In this document: positions 1 to 7,934 of the stretch, piece after piece
Layout: every line of letters starts with the position of its first letter
Numbering within the stretch: the stretch's first letter is position 1
NCBI RefSeq assembly: GCF_004299785.2
Contig: NZ_CP036246.2
Coordinates: forward strand, 186,001 to 250,000
Direction of reading: 5' to 3'
From: Arcobacter porcinus
Lineage (GTDB): Bacteria > Campylobacterota > Campylobacteria > Campylobacterales > Arcobacteraceae
Length of the DNA stretch: 64,000 nt
Translations under genes and position numbers: made by a program
The notes under the pieces: model-generated
Seen by the model: the letters and a program-made list of their open reading frames with translations, nothing else
Databases searched by the model: none
What the model was told of the DNA's origin: nothing

Positions 1-1
1 T

Positions 2-481
2 GCAACAGTTGCTTTGGCTCTTCCTTTATATAATAATTTACAACATATAAAAAGTTTATTTATTCCTATTGTTGTAACACTAATTGTTGCAGGAATATTT
101 ACAGTTCTTATAGCAGTTCTATTTTTATATATTTTTGGTGCAAAATTAACAACAATTTTAGCAATGACAACAAAATCAATTACAGCTCCAATTGCAATTA
201 TAACTTCTGAACAAATAGGAGCTATTCCATCTTTAGCTATTGGATTTGTACTTGTAACAGGAATCTTAGGTGCACTTTTTGGAACACTTATTTTTAAGCT
301 TTGTAGAATTAAGTATGAAACTTCAAAAGGTTTTGCTCTTGGTTTAGTTTCTCATGGAGTTGGAACAGCAAGAGCTATTGAGATTGGAGAAAAAGCTGCT
401 GCTTTTGGAGCTCTTGCCATGGGACTTTGTGGAGTAGTTACAGCAATATTTTTACCTCTTATAATTACAATTTTAAAGTAG
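2..481 (+). CDS. lrgB: LrgB/CidB family membrane protein, 5' end cut by window start
   Basis: The reading frame is open from base 2, so the gene begins before the window and only about 159 C-terminal residues are visible, against about 230 in the family. The first visible residues (ATVALALPLYNN) match the conserved LrgB segment, and a later GLVSHGVGTARA segment matches the other LrgB signature. Several hydrophobic segments indicate an inner-membrane protein. LrgB proteins act with LrgA partners as holin/antiholin-like or organic acid transport components. The partner gene would be expected just upstream, outside the window. Family membership is seen in the sequence; the exact substrate or role is unknown. 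Confidence 0.85.
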   Translation, partial: ATVALALPLYNNLQHIKSLFIPIVVTLIVAGIFTVLIAVLFLYIFGAKLTTILAMTTKSITAPIAIITSEQIGAIPSLAIGFVLVTGILGALFGTLIFKLCRIKYETSKGFALGLVSHGVGTARAIEIGEKAAAFGALAMGLCGVVTAIFLPLIITILK

Positions 482-485
482 AAAA

Positions 486-839
486 ATGAAAGAGACACTT
501 TTTGTTTATGGAACTTTGATGCCAAATTGTCCAAATGCTTATGTATTAGAAAATATTGTAGGAAAATTTGTACCAGCAACTGTAAAAGGAAAATTAATAG
601 ATGCTGGATGGAGTGCTGGAATGGGATATCCTGGAATTAGGCTTGAGATGGGAGAAGATTTGATTCATGGATTTCTATTTTATTCTGATAATTTAATAAA
701 TCATTGGGAAAAACTTGATATCTTTGAAGGAGAAGAGTTTGTAAGAACTCCTATAATAGTTGAAAGATATGATGAGGTTTTAGTAGAAACATTTATTTAT
801 ACATTAAAAGATGAGATTTTGGAAGAAGAGAGCTATTAA
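486..839 (+). CDS. Gamma-glutamylcyclotransferase-like (AIG2/GGCT fold) protein
   Basis: A 117-residue cytosolic protein that opens with FVYGTLMPNCPN. The YGTL motif is the substrate-binding loop typical of the AIG2/GGCT family. A glutamate in the DIFEGEEF segment is a reasonable candidate for the catalytic acid. Family members cleave gamma-glutamyl amines or dipeptides to 5-oxoproline, but many small bacterial members have no known substrate. The ATG lies four bases after the lrgB stop, which suggests co-transcription. The fold assignment is good; the substrate is unknown. Confidence 0.75.
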   Translation: MKETLFVYGTLMPNCPNAYVLENIVGKFVPATVKGKLIDAGWSAGMGYPGIRLEMGEDLIHGFLFYSDNLINHWEKLDIFEGEEFVRTPIIVERYDEVLVETFIYTLKDEILEEESY

Positions 840-860
840 AATATTTATAAAAGGAAAAAT

Positions 861-3800
861 ATGAGAAAAATAGAGAGTTTAATATTTATAAAAATTGCAT
901 TTTTATTTGTAGTTTTTTGTAATGCTGTTGTTGATGTATCTCATAAGATTCTTCTTCAAAATATTGCTTTTAAGATTTTTGATGGCTCAACTCAAGTTAT
1001 ATGGGTTTCAATAGTAAATGCTTTAATCATTCTTCCTTTTTTACTTTTATTTACTATAAGTGGATATTTATCTGATAAATATAATAAAAAAGATATTTTG
1101 GTATATGGTGCTTTATCATCTTTTTTACTCGCAAGTTTTATGATAGTTACATATATTATTGGAAATTTCTATTTTGCTATGTTTGGTCTATTTTTATTGG
1201 CTGTTCAAAGTGCAATTTATGGTCCAGCAAAACTAGGAATAATCTTAGATATTTATGGAAAAAAGAACTTATCAAAAGGTAATTCAGCAGTTCAAGCAAT
1301 ATCTATTGTTGCTATTTTATTTGCTATTGGAGTTACATCATTTATATTTGAAAGCTTTTATGATACAAATAATCTTAGTAATTTAAATTCAAAAGATGAA
1401 TTACTTGTGGCTATTTTGCCATTGGCTTACTATATTTTACCTATTGCATTTTTAGAGATGATAGTTTCATTTTTGTTTTTGAAAAAAGTAAGTACAAATT
1501 ATACAAAATCAGAAACACTATTTTTTGATAAAAAAGAGTTTTTTAAAGGTAAATTATTAAAACAAAATATAAAGCATATCTATTCTAAAAATGTAATATT
1601 TTTATCTGTAATTGGTTTATCTTTATTCTTTGGAGTTTCACAAGCTATGCTTGCAGTTTTTCCATCTTTTGCAAAAATGTACTTAGGAATTGAAGATGTT
1701 TTTGTAATAAATGGAATAATAGCTTCTTCGGGAATTGGTATTGCTTTAGGTGCAATAATTTATTCAAGAATTTCAAAGTTTTATATAGAAATAGGAACTA
1801 TTCCTTTATCATTTGTTGGAATGGCTTCTATGATATTTTTATCAACAATATTTCAAACACCATTTCTATTGGCAATAACATTTTTACTATTTGGTCTATT
1901 TGGTGGAATGCTAGTTGTTCCTTTAAACTCTTTAATACAATTTAATGCAAAGAAAAAACTTCTAGGAACAATTTTAGCTGGTAATAATTGGTTTCAATCT
2001 TTGTTTATGTTTTTGATGCTTTGTACTACTACAATAGTATCTTTTTACGAGCTAAATCCACTTCATACAATATATTTAATTCTTATTATTATTGCTGTTG
2101 GTTCTATTTATACAATTTATAAACTACCACAATCTTTATTACTTCTGTTTTTGAAATTTATTGTTGGTTTGAAATATAAACTTGAAGTTAATGGAATAAA
2201 AAATATCCCATCTCAAGGTGGAGTTTTACTTTTAGGAAATCATATTTCATGGATTGATTGGGCTATTATTTTAATGGCAGTTCCAAGAGAAGTAAAATTT
2301 GTTATGGACAAAACTATCTATGAAAAGTGGTATTTAACTTGGCTTTTAAAAATATTTAGAACAATACCAATTTCAAGTGCTTCAAGTAAAAGTACTATAA
2401 AAACTATTGCAAAAGAGCTTGATGAAGGAAATGTTGTTGTTTTATTTCCAGAAGGTGCAATTACAAGAAATGGTCATTTAGGAGAGTTTAAAAGAGGATT
2501 TGAGAAGATTTTAGAATTTACTACAAATGAAGATATAAAAGTTGTACCTTTTTATATAAGAGGACTTTGGGAATCTATGTTTAGTAGAGCAAATAAGAGA
2601 TTTAAAAATTCTAAAAAAACAAATAGAGTTACAGTATCTTTTGCAAGAATGATGAGTAAAAATAGTGCAGATGTTGTAAGTATAAAAAATGAAGTTTTTG
2701 CTTTATCAAATCAAGCTTGGCATGAACATATAAATGTGATGAAACCATTAAATGAAGTTGTGTTTGAAAGATTATTAGAAGTATCAAATGAGACAATATT
2801 TGTTGATAATACAGGTGCAAACTTAAGTGGAAATAGATTCTTAACGGTATCGATTTTATTTAAAAACTTATTCAAAAGAAGATTAAAAGAGAAAAACATA
2901 GGAATACTTTTACCAACATCATGTGCAGGAGCTTTTATAAACTATACAGTTTTATTAATGGGAAAAACAGCTGTAAATCTTAACTTTACAGCTTCAATGG
3001 AGAGTTTAAAACTATCAATAAAAGAGGCAAATATTAAAAATATAATAAGTTCAAAAAGATTTATTGACAGACTTGAAACAAGAGGAATAAAAATAAAAGA
3101 TATTTTTGATGGTATAAATCTAATTTTACTTGAAGATGAAAGAGCAAATATTAGTAAATTAAAATCTTTATTTATTTTCTTCTCTATTAGCTTTTTACCA
3201 AGATTTATTTCAAAGATTTTGTATTTAAATAAAACAAAAAAAGATGATACTTCAATTATATTGTTCTCATCTGGAAGTGAAGGAATACCAAAAGGAATAG
3301 AGTTAAGTGGAGAGAATATTTTAGGAAATGCTGAGCAAATTGCAAATATTTTAAATGTAAATGAAGATGATGTTATTTTAGCTTCTTTACCACTTTTCCA
3401 TGCCTTTGGAATAGTTGTAACTACATATTTACCACTAATTGAAGGAATAAAATGTGTTGCAGTTGCAGATCCAACTGATGGATTAAGTGTTGCAAAAATG
3501 ACAAGCAAACATAAAGCTACATTTATGTGTGGAACTTCAACATTTTTTAGACTTTATACAAGAAATAAAAAGATTCACCCACTTATGTTTGATAGCTTAA
3601 GAATTGTTATTGCAGGAGCTGAAAAGTTAAGAGATGATGTAAGATTTGAATTTAAAAAGAGATTTGGAAAAGATATCTTAGAAGGATATGGTACAACAGA
3701 GACTTCTCCTGTTGCTTGTTGTAATCTTCCAGATAAAATATCTGAAACATTTGATGTACAAATAGGTCAAAAAATTGGAACTGTTGGAATGGCAATTCCT

Positions 3801-4328
3801 GGAACAGATATAAAAATTGTTGATCCAAATAGTTTTGAAGAGTTAAATATAGATGAAGAAGGGATGATTTTAATATCTGGTATTCAAGTTATGAAAGGAT
3901 ATTTAAATGATGAAGAGAAAACAAAAAGTGTTTTAAAAACTATAAAAGGAAGAACTTATTACATAACTGGAGATAAAGGAAAACTAGATAGTGATGGTTT
4001 CTTAACTATTGTTGATAGATATTCAAGATTTGCAAAAATTGCTGGTGAGATGATTAGTTTGGGATTAGTTGAAGAAAAGATATCATCTATTATTGATGAT
4101 AGTAATATTGATATTATGGCTTTAAGCACTGAAGATGAGAAAAAAGGTGAGAAGATAGTTTTACTTATTACAAATGTAAATGAAGATTTTATAAAAGAGC
4201 TAAAAGAGAAAATAATAAAAGATTTTGATAATAAATTAGCTATTCCTGAATCTATAAAAATAGTTGATGAGATACCAAAGCTTGGAAGTGGGAAAAGAGA
4301 TTATGAAAGTGCGAAGAGTTTTATATAA
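861..4328 (+). CDS. aas: LplT-PlsC-Aas fusion: lysophospholipid transporter / acyltransferase / acyl-ACP synthetase
   Basis: A 1155-residue three-domain protein for salvage and re-acylation of lysophospholipids at the inner membrane. Residues 1 to about 425 are a multi-span MFS-like LplT transporter. Residues about 440-640 are a PlsC-type acyltransferase with the HxxxxD motif (H461, D466) and FPEG at 529-532. The C-terminal half is an AMP-binding acyl-ACP synthetase with the P-loop FSSGSEGIPKG at 802-812 and a YGTTETSP motif near 944. In E. coli the transporter (LplT) and the acyltransferase-synthetase (Aas) are separate proteins; single-chain fusions are known in other bacteria. No domain looks truncated. 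An RBS-like AAAGGAAAAAT precedes the ATG. Confidence 0.9.
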   Translation: MRKIESLIFIKIAFLFVVFCNAVVDVSHKILLQNIAFKIFDGSTQVIWVSIVNALIILPFLLLFTISGYLSDKYNKKDILVYGALSSFLLASFMIVTYIIGNFYFAMFGLFLLAVQSAIYGPAKLGIILDIYGKKNLSKGNSAVQAISIVAILFAIGVTSFIFESFYDTNNLSNLNSKDELLVAILPLAYYILPIAFLEMIVSFLFLKKVSTNYTKSETLFFDKKEFFKGKLLKQNIKHIYSKNVIFLSVIGLSLFFGVSQAMLAVFPSFAKMYLGIEDVFVINGIIASSGIGIALGAIIYSRISKFYIEIGTIPLSFVGMASMIFLSTIFQTPFLLAITFLLFGLFGGMLVVPLNSLIQFNAKKKLLGTILAGNNWFQSLFMFLMLCTTTIVSFYELNPLHTIYLILIIIAVGSIYTIYKLPQSLLLLFLKFIVGLKYKLEVNGIKNIPSQGGVLLLGNHISWIDWAIILMAVPREVKFVMDKTIYEKWYLTWLLKIFRTIPISSASSKSTIKTIAKELDEGNVVVLFPEGAITRNGHLGEFKRGFEKILEFTTNEDIKVVPFYIRGLWESMFSRANKRFKNSKKTNRVTVSFARMMSKNSADVVSIKNEVFALSNQAWHEHINVMKPLNEVVFERLLEVSNETIFVDNTGANLSGNRFLTVSILFKNLFKRRLKEKNIGILLPTSCAGAFINYTVLLMGKTAVNLNFTASMESLKLSIKEANIKNIISSKRFIDRLETRGIKIKDIFDGINLILLEDERANISKLKSLFIFFSISFLPRFISKILYLNKTKKDDTSIILFSSGSEGIPKGIELSGENILGNAEQIANILNVNEDDVILASLPLFHAFGIVVTTYLPLIEGIKCVAVADPTDGLSVAKMTSKHKATFMCGTSTFFRLYTRNKKIHPLMFDSLRIVIAGAEKLRDDVRFEFKKRFGKDILEGYGTTETSPVACCNLPDKISETFDVQIGQKIGTVGMAIPGTDIKIVDPNSFEELNIDEEGMILISGIQVMKGYLNDEEKTKSVLKTIKGRTYYITGDKGKLDSDGFLTIVDRYSRFAKIAGEMISLGLVEEKISSIIDDSNIDIMALSTEDEKKGEKIVLLITNVNEDFIKELKEKIIKDFDNKLAIPESIKIVDEIPKLGSGKRDYESAKSFI

Positions 4329-4330
4329 AT

Positions 4331-4354
4331 ACATATCAAGATATATTGATATGT
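4331..4354. promoter_or_regulatory. Palindrome ACATATCAA-N6-TTGATATGT, candidate ArsR operator
   Basis: A perfect 9-bp inverted repeat (4331-4339 and 4346-4354) with a six-base spacer lies about 50 bases before arsC. The core ATCAA-N6-TTGAT resembles operators of ArsR/SmtB-family repressors. No T-run follows, so it is a poor terminator for the upstream gene. Its right arm contains TTGATA, which can serve as a -35 box for a GATAAT -10 box downstream. This layout suits autorepression by the ArsR encoded two genes later. Binding is inferred. Confidence 0.55.
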
Positions 4355-4373
4355 TAAGATAAAATTAGATAAT
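4346..4373 (+). promoter_or_regulatory. Candidate sigma-70 promoter of the ars cassette
   Basis: TTGATA (4346-4351) and GATAAT (4368-4373) are separated by 16 bases. The -35 box overlaps the right arm of the palindromic operator candidate, and an RBS-like AAGAGG stands before the arsC ATG at 4403. This is a pattern match only. Confidence 0.45.
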
Positions 4374-4402
4374 ATTCAAAACTTTAATAAAAAGAGGCTC
4401 TT

Positions 4403-4801
4403 ATGAAAAAAGTTTTGGTTTTATGTACAGGAAATTCTTGTAGAAGTATTATGGCTGAAGCCTTAATAAATGCAAAATTAGATGGAATTACTGCTGATAG
4501 TTCAGGAATTAAAGCAAGTGGGAAAGTAAATCCAAATGCAAAAAAACTATTAGAAAATAAAGGAGTTTGGAAAGAAGAGTATCATAGTAAAACTATTTAT
4601 AATGTAATAAATAATGATTATGAATTACTTGTAACAGTTTGCGATCATGCAACACAAAATTGCCCTACATTTCCTAAAAAAATAAAAACTCTCCATATTT
4701 CATTTGAAGATCCAAGTGGAAAAGATTTTGAAGCATTTGAAGAAACATATAAAAAGATAGAAGAGATACTTCTTCCTAAAATTAATGATTTTTTTAAATA
4801 A
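4403..4801 (+). CDS. arsC: Arsenate reductase, low-molecular-weight phosphatase type
   Basis: A 132-residue cytosolic enzyme that reduces arsenate to arsenite. The N-terminal P-loop CTGNSCR (C8 to R14) fits the CX5R phosphatase loop. C80 and C87 (VCDHATQNC) match the redox pair of thioredoxin-coupled ArsC, giving the C8/C80/C87 triad with the same spacing as the Staphylococcus enzyme (10/82/89). It heads a tight arsC-arsR-arsB run, consistent with arsenite export after reduction. It is unrelated to the Spx-like protein at 33138. Confidence 0.92.
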   Translation: MKKVLVLCTGNSCRSIMAEALINAKLDGITADSSGIKASGKVNPNAKKLLENKGVWKEEYHSKTIYNVINNDYELLVTVCDHATQNCPTFPKKIKTLHISFEDPSGKDFEAFEETYKKIEEILLPKINDFFK

Positions 4802-4810
4802 AGAGATAAT

Positions 4811-5119
4811 ATGGAAATATTTTTACAAACAGTATCTTCTGTAAATGATGAAACAAGAGTTAAGATTTTGCACTTTATAAATATTCATAAAGAGCTTTGT
4901 GTATGCGATATAGAGAGTTCATTTGAGATGATACAATCAAGAGTTTCAAGACATCTGAAAATATTAAAAGATGCTGGATTTCTGAAAGTTGAAAGAAGAG
5001 GGAAATGGGCTTATTATAGTATTAGAACTCCACTTGATATATTTAGACAAAATATTTTAAAAGAGATTGAGTGTTTAAATCTTGAACTTCCAAATCTTAA
5101 GAGAGCTTGTGAAATATGA
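4811..5119 (+). CDS. arsR: ArsR/SmtB family repressor
   Basis: A 102-residue winged-helix regulator. SRVSRHLKILKDAGFL is the recognition helix region and RRGKWAYYSI the wing. The ELCVCDI segment carries the C30-x-C32 metal(loid)-binding motif of As(III)-sensing ArsR proteins. It lies between the reductase and the efflux gene, and its stop overlaps the next start (ATGA at 5116), implying translational coupling. It probably represses its own operon through the palindrome at 4331-4354 and releases it on binding arsenite. Confidence 0.9.
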   Translation: MEIFLQTVSSVNDETRVKILHFINIHKELCVCDIESSFEMIQSRVSRHLKILKDAGFLKVERRGKWAYYSIRTPLDIFRQNILKEIECLNLELPNLKRACEI

Positions 5120-6369
5120 TTTTATCTGTAAGCATTTTTTTAATCACACTTTTATCTATAATAATTCAACCAAAGAATATACAAATAGGTACAAGTGCGA
5201 TTATTGGTGCAATTTTTGCACTTATTTTTGGAGTTGTTAGTTTTAATGATGTTTTAGAAGTATCAAATATTGTTTGGGATGCAACTTTAGCTTTTATAGG
5301 AATTATTATTTTATCTATGGTTTTAGATAATATTGGATTTTTTGAATGGGCAGCACTTAAAATGGCACATTTCTCAAAAGGAAGTGGAGTAAAAATGTTT
5401 ATTTACTCTATTTTGCTTGGAAGTTTTGTATCAGCACTTTTTGCAAATGATGGAGCAGCTCTAATTTTGACACCAATATTATTAGCAAAAATGAGAGTAT
5501 TAAATTTAAATATCAAAACAATTATTGCTTTTTTACTTGCAGGTGGATTTATAAGTGATAGTGCTTCATTGCCTTTTGTATTTTCAAATCTTACAAATAT
5601 TGTAACAGCAAATTATTTTAATATTGGATTTATAGAGTATTTTTTTAATATGATTATTCCATTTATAGTAAGCGTTTTTGTTTCTATAATTTTTTTATAT
5701 TTAATCCTAAGAAAAGATATTCCAAAAAAAGTTGATATAAGTTTATTAAAAGAGCCAATAAGTGTTATTAAAAATATGAAATTATTCTATTTTTCATGGT
5801 TTTTCTTAGCTCTACTTCTTTTTGCCTATTTTGTATCAGATTCATATAATTTGCCTATTTCTATATTTGCTTTAGGTGGAGCAACTATTTTTTTAATAAT
5901 TGCAAGTTTATCAAAAAGTGTACATGCAAAAAATATAATAAAAGATGCTCCTTGGCAAATTGTTTGGTTTAGTATTGGACTTTATATTGTTGTTTATGGA
6001 TTAAAAAATGCTGGACTTACAGATGAACTTACAGTTTTACTAAAATATTTATCAACAAAAAGTGATTATATAGCTGTTGTTTCAACTGGATTTATAAGTG
6101 CAATATTAAGTGCATTTATGAATAATATGCCAACAATTATGATTATGGATATTGCTTTAAAAGATATAGGAAATGAATCTATGATTTATGCAAATATTAT
6201 AGGATGTAATTTAGGACCAAAAATGACACCTTTTGGAAGTTTAGCTACATTATTATGGCTTTATGTTCTTGCACAAAAAGGAGTAAAAATAAGCTTTTGG
6301 GAGTATAGTAAGTTTGGATTAATAGTTACTCCACCTGTACTTTTACTTGTACTTTTAAGCTTACTATGA
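5116..6369 (+). CDS. arsB: ArsB/NhaD-type arsenite efflux permease
   Basis: A 417-residue integral membrane protein with about 11-12 hydrophobic spans and the ion-transporter segments typical of the ArsB/NhaD superfamily, including FANDGAALILTPILLA and NNMPTIM. Members export arsenite or exchange Na+ and H+. Its overlap with arsR and its place after arsC point to As(III) export. The length matches the ArsB family. Substrate is inferred from context. Confidence 0.85.
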   Translation: MILSVSIFLITLLSIIIQPKNIQIGTSAIIGAIFALIFGVVSFNDVLEVSNIVWDATLAFIGIIILSMVLDNIGFFEWAALKMAHFSKGSGVKMFIYSILLGSFVSALFANDGAALILTPILLAKMRVLNLNIKTIIAFLLAGGFISDSASLPFVFSNLTNIVTANYFNIGFIEYFFNMIIPFIVSVFVSIIFLYLILRKDIPKKVDISLLKEPISVIKNMKLFYFSWFFLALLLFAYFVSDSYNLPISIFALGGATIFLIIASLSKSVHAKNIIKDAPWQIVWFSIGLYIVVYGLKNAGLTDELTVLLKYLSTKSDYIAVVSTGFISAILSAFMNNMPTIMIMDIALKDIGNESMIYANIIGCNLGPKMTPFGSLATLLWLYVLAQKGVKISFWEYSKFGLIVTPPVLLLVLLSLL

Positions 6370-6427
6370 AACTAAATAGTTTCCAAAAATAGTTAAAATA
6401 TAGATATATATTTTAAAGGATAAGAAA

Positions 6428-7582
6428 GTGATATATTTTTCTATTTTTCTTCATTTTTTCATCTTAGGGTGTTTTAGTTTTGGTGGACCAATTGCTCATA
6501 TTGGATATTTTAGGAAAAGATTTGTTGAAAAATTAAAATGGCTAAGCGATGAAGAGTTTTCAAAAATCGTAGCACTTTCTCACTTTTTACCAGGACCTAG
6601 TTCTTCTCAAGTTGGATTTACAATTGGTCTTAAAAAAGGTGGAATATTTGGTGCCTTTTTGGCTTTTATTGCATTTACTTTACCATCTTTTATTTTTTTA
6701 TATCTTATTTGGTATTTTGGGCTTTTAGAAGGTGATAATAAATATGTTTTAAGCACTATTTATGCTTTAAAACTTTTTGCAGTTCTTATAGTAATTGATG
6801 CAATTTTAGGTATGTTTAGTAGTTTTTGTAAAGATTATAATACAAAAGCAATATTTATCTTTGCATCTATACTTTTAATATTTTTCTCTTCAATATTTAA
6901 TCAAATTATAGTTTTAATTATTTGTGGATTTTTAGGATTTTTATTTATTAAAAAAGATGAAGATAAGCAAAATGAAAAACTATCTTTGCCAAATATATAC
7001 TTTTTATTCATATTTCTAGTTTTACTTATTTTTGCTTTTATTTTTGAATTTAGAAATGAGTATTTTAAACTATTCTTTGATTTTTATAAAAGTGGTAGTT
7101 TGGTTTTTGGTGGAGGACACATAGTTTTACCATTATTGCAAGATAATTTACAAAATCAAGTTTCAAATGAAACTTTTTTAATATCTTATTCTTTGGCTCA
7201 AACAATTCCAGGACCTATGTTTACAATAGCTACATATCTAGGAGCAGATATTTTAAAAGACAACTCTTTTTATGGAGCACTTATTTCAACTTTTGGGATT
7301 TTTCTTGGAGGTTTTTTACTTATTTTAGCTTTTTATAAAAGTTATGAAAACTTATCTAAAAATAGATTTATAGCAAAAATCATTATGGCTATAAATGCTT
7401 GTGTTGTTGCCCTTTTATTTTCTACTCTTGTAAAAAATATTATTCCAAGTGCAATATTTACAATTTATGATATTTTATTATTATTTATTGGATTTATTTT
7501 GCTTAGATATATAAAAGTAAATATATTTTATATTATATTTGGATATATTCTTTTTTTCTTAATTAAGACAATTTTTGTATAG
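6428..7582 (+). CDS. chrA: Chromate transporter, ChrA family (two-domain)
   Basis: A 384-residue membrane protein with the duplicated CHR architecture. The first half carries CFSFGGPIAHIGYFR and the second half SLVFGGGHIVLPLLQ, each with the FGG signature, and LPGPSSSQVG and TIPGPMFTIATYLG are the matching second motifs. ChrA proteins export chromate. The start is a GTG at 6428 with an AAAGGATAAG ribosome-binding region. The gene follows arsB by about 60 bases, making a combined oxyanion-resistance cassette, though some ChrA homologues have no proven chromate role. Confidence 0.88.
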   Translation: MIYFSIFLHFFILGCFSFGGPIAHIGYFRKRFVEKLKWLSDEEFSKIVALSHFLPGPSSSQVGFTIGLKKGGIFGAFLAFIAFTLPSFIFLYLIWYFGLLEGDNKYVLSTIYALKLFAVLIVIDAILGMFSSFCKDYNTKAIFIFASILLIFFSSIFNQIIVLIICGFLGFLFIKKDEDKQNEKLSLPNIYFLFIFLVLLIFAFIFEFRNEYFKLFFDFYKSGSLVFGGGHIVLPLLQDNLQNQVSNETFLISYSLAQTIPGPMFTIATYLGADILKDNSFYGALISTFGIFLGGFLLILAFYKSYENLSKNRFIAKIIMAINACVVALLFSTLVKNIIPSAIFTIYDILLLFIGFILLRYIKVNIFYIIFGYILFFLIKTIFV

Positions 7583-7591
7583 GATAATAAT

Positions 7592-7930
7592 TTGATAAAA
7601 GAGTTTAGTTTATATTTTACAGCAGCATTTTTTGAGATTCTTGGTTGTTATAGTTTTTGGATATATTTTAAACAAGATAAAAGCTCTTGATTTTTGTCTT
7701 TAGGAGCTATATCTTTACTTGTTTTTGCATATTTACTTACAAAAGTAAATTTAGAATTTGCAGGAAGAGCTTATGCTGTTTATGGTGGAGTTTATGTAAT
7801 TTCATCTTTAATGTGGTTATATTTTGTAGAGAAACAAGAGTTTAATAAGTGGGATATTATAGGAACTATTACTATTTTTGTAGGAGTTCTTACAATACTT
7901 TTAGGAAATCAAAGAAGCATAGATAGTTAA
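7592..7930 (+). pseudogene. ynfA: YnfA/UPF0060 small membrane protein, broken by in-frame TGA
   Basis: Read from a TTG at 7592, the frame encodes a UPF0060 protein of about 112 residues: FFEILGCYSFWIYFKQDKSS, then TGA at 7688-7690, then FLSLGAISLLVFAYLLTK and GRAYAVYGGVYVISSLMWLY. The stop falls where the E. coli homologue has tryptophan (SIW), so a single TGG to TGA change explains it. Both halves keep family-level similarity, so decay is recent or it is a base-call error. The TTG is 9 bases after the chrA stop, so it was the last gene of the ars-chr cassette. Function of the family is unsettled. Confidence 0.8.
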
Positions 7931-7934
7931 TACT

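Noticed and set aside
2942..3508. A 188-codon open frame on the minus strand inside the LplT-Aas gene.
   Set aside because: It is antisense to the AMP-binding domain, has no family resemblance and no ribosome-binding site. It is a shadow of the real gene.
6368..6383. GAAACT-AAAT-AGTTTC hairpin between arsB and chrA as a terminator.
   Set aside because: Only a 6-bp AT-rich stem and no T-run follows.
7688..7690. Idea that TGA is read as tryptophan in this organism, given two TGA codons at Trp-like sites (ynfA and the OMP).
   Set aside because: Several intact genes here end in TGA (for example arsR, arsB, glnB, the TrkA-domain gene), TGG is the normal Trp codon, and an RF2 with the SPF motif is present. 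Mutation or base-call error is simpler.
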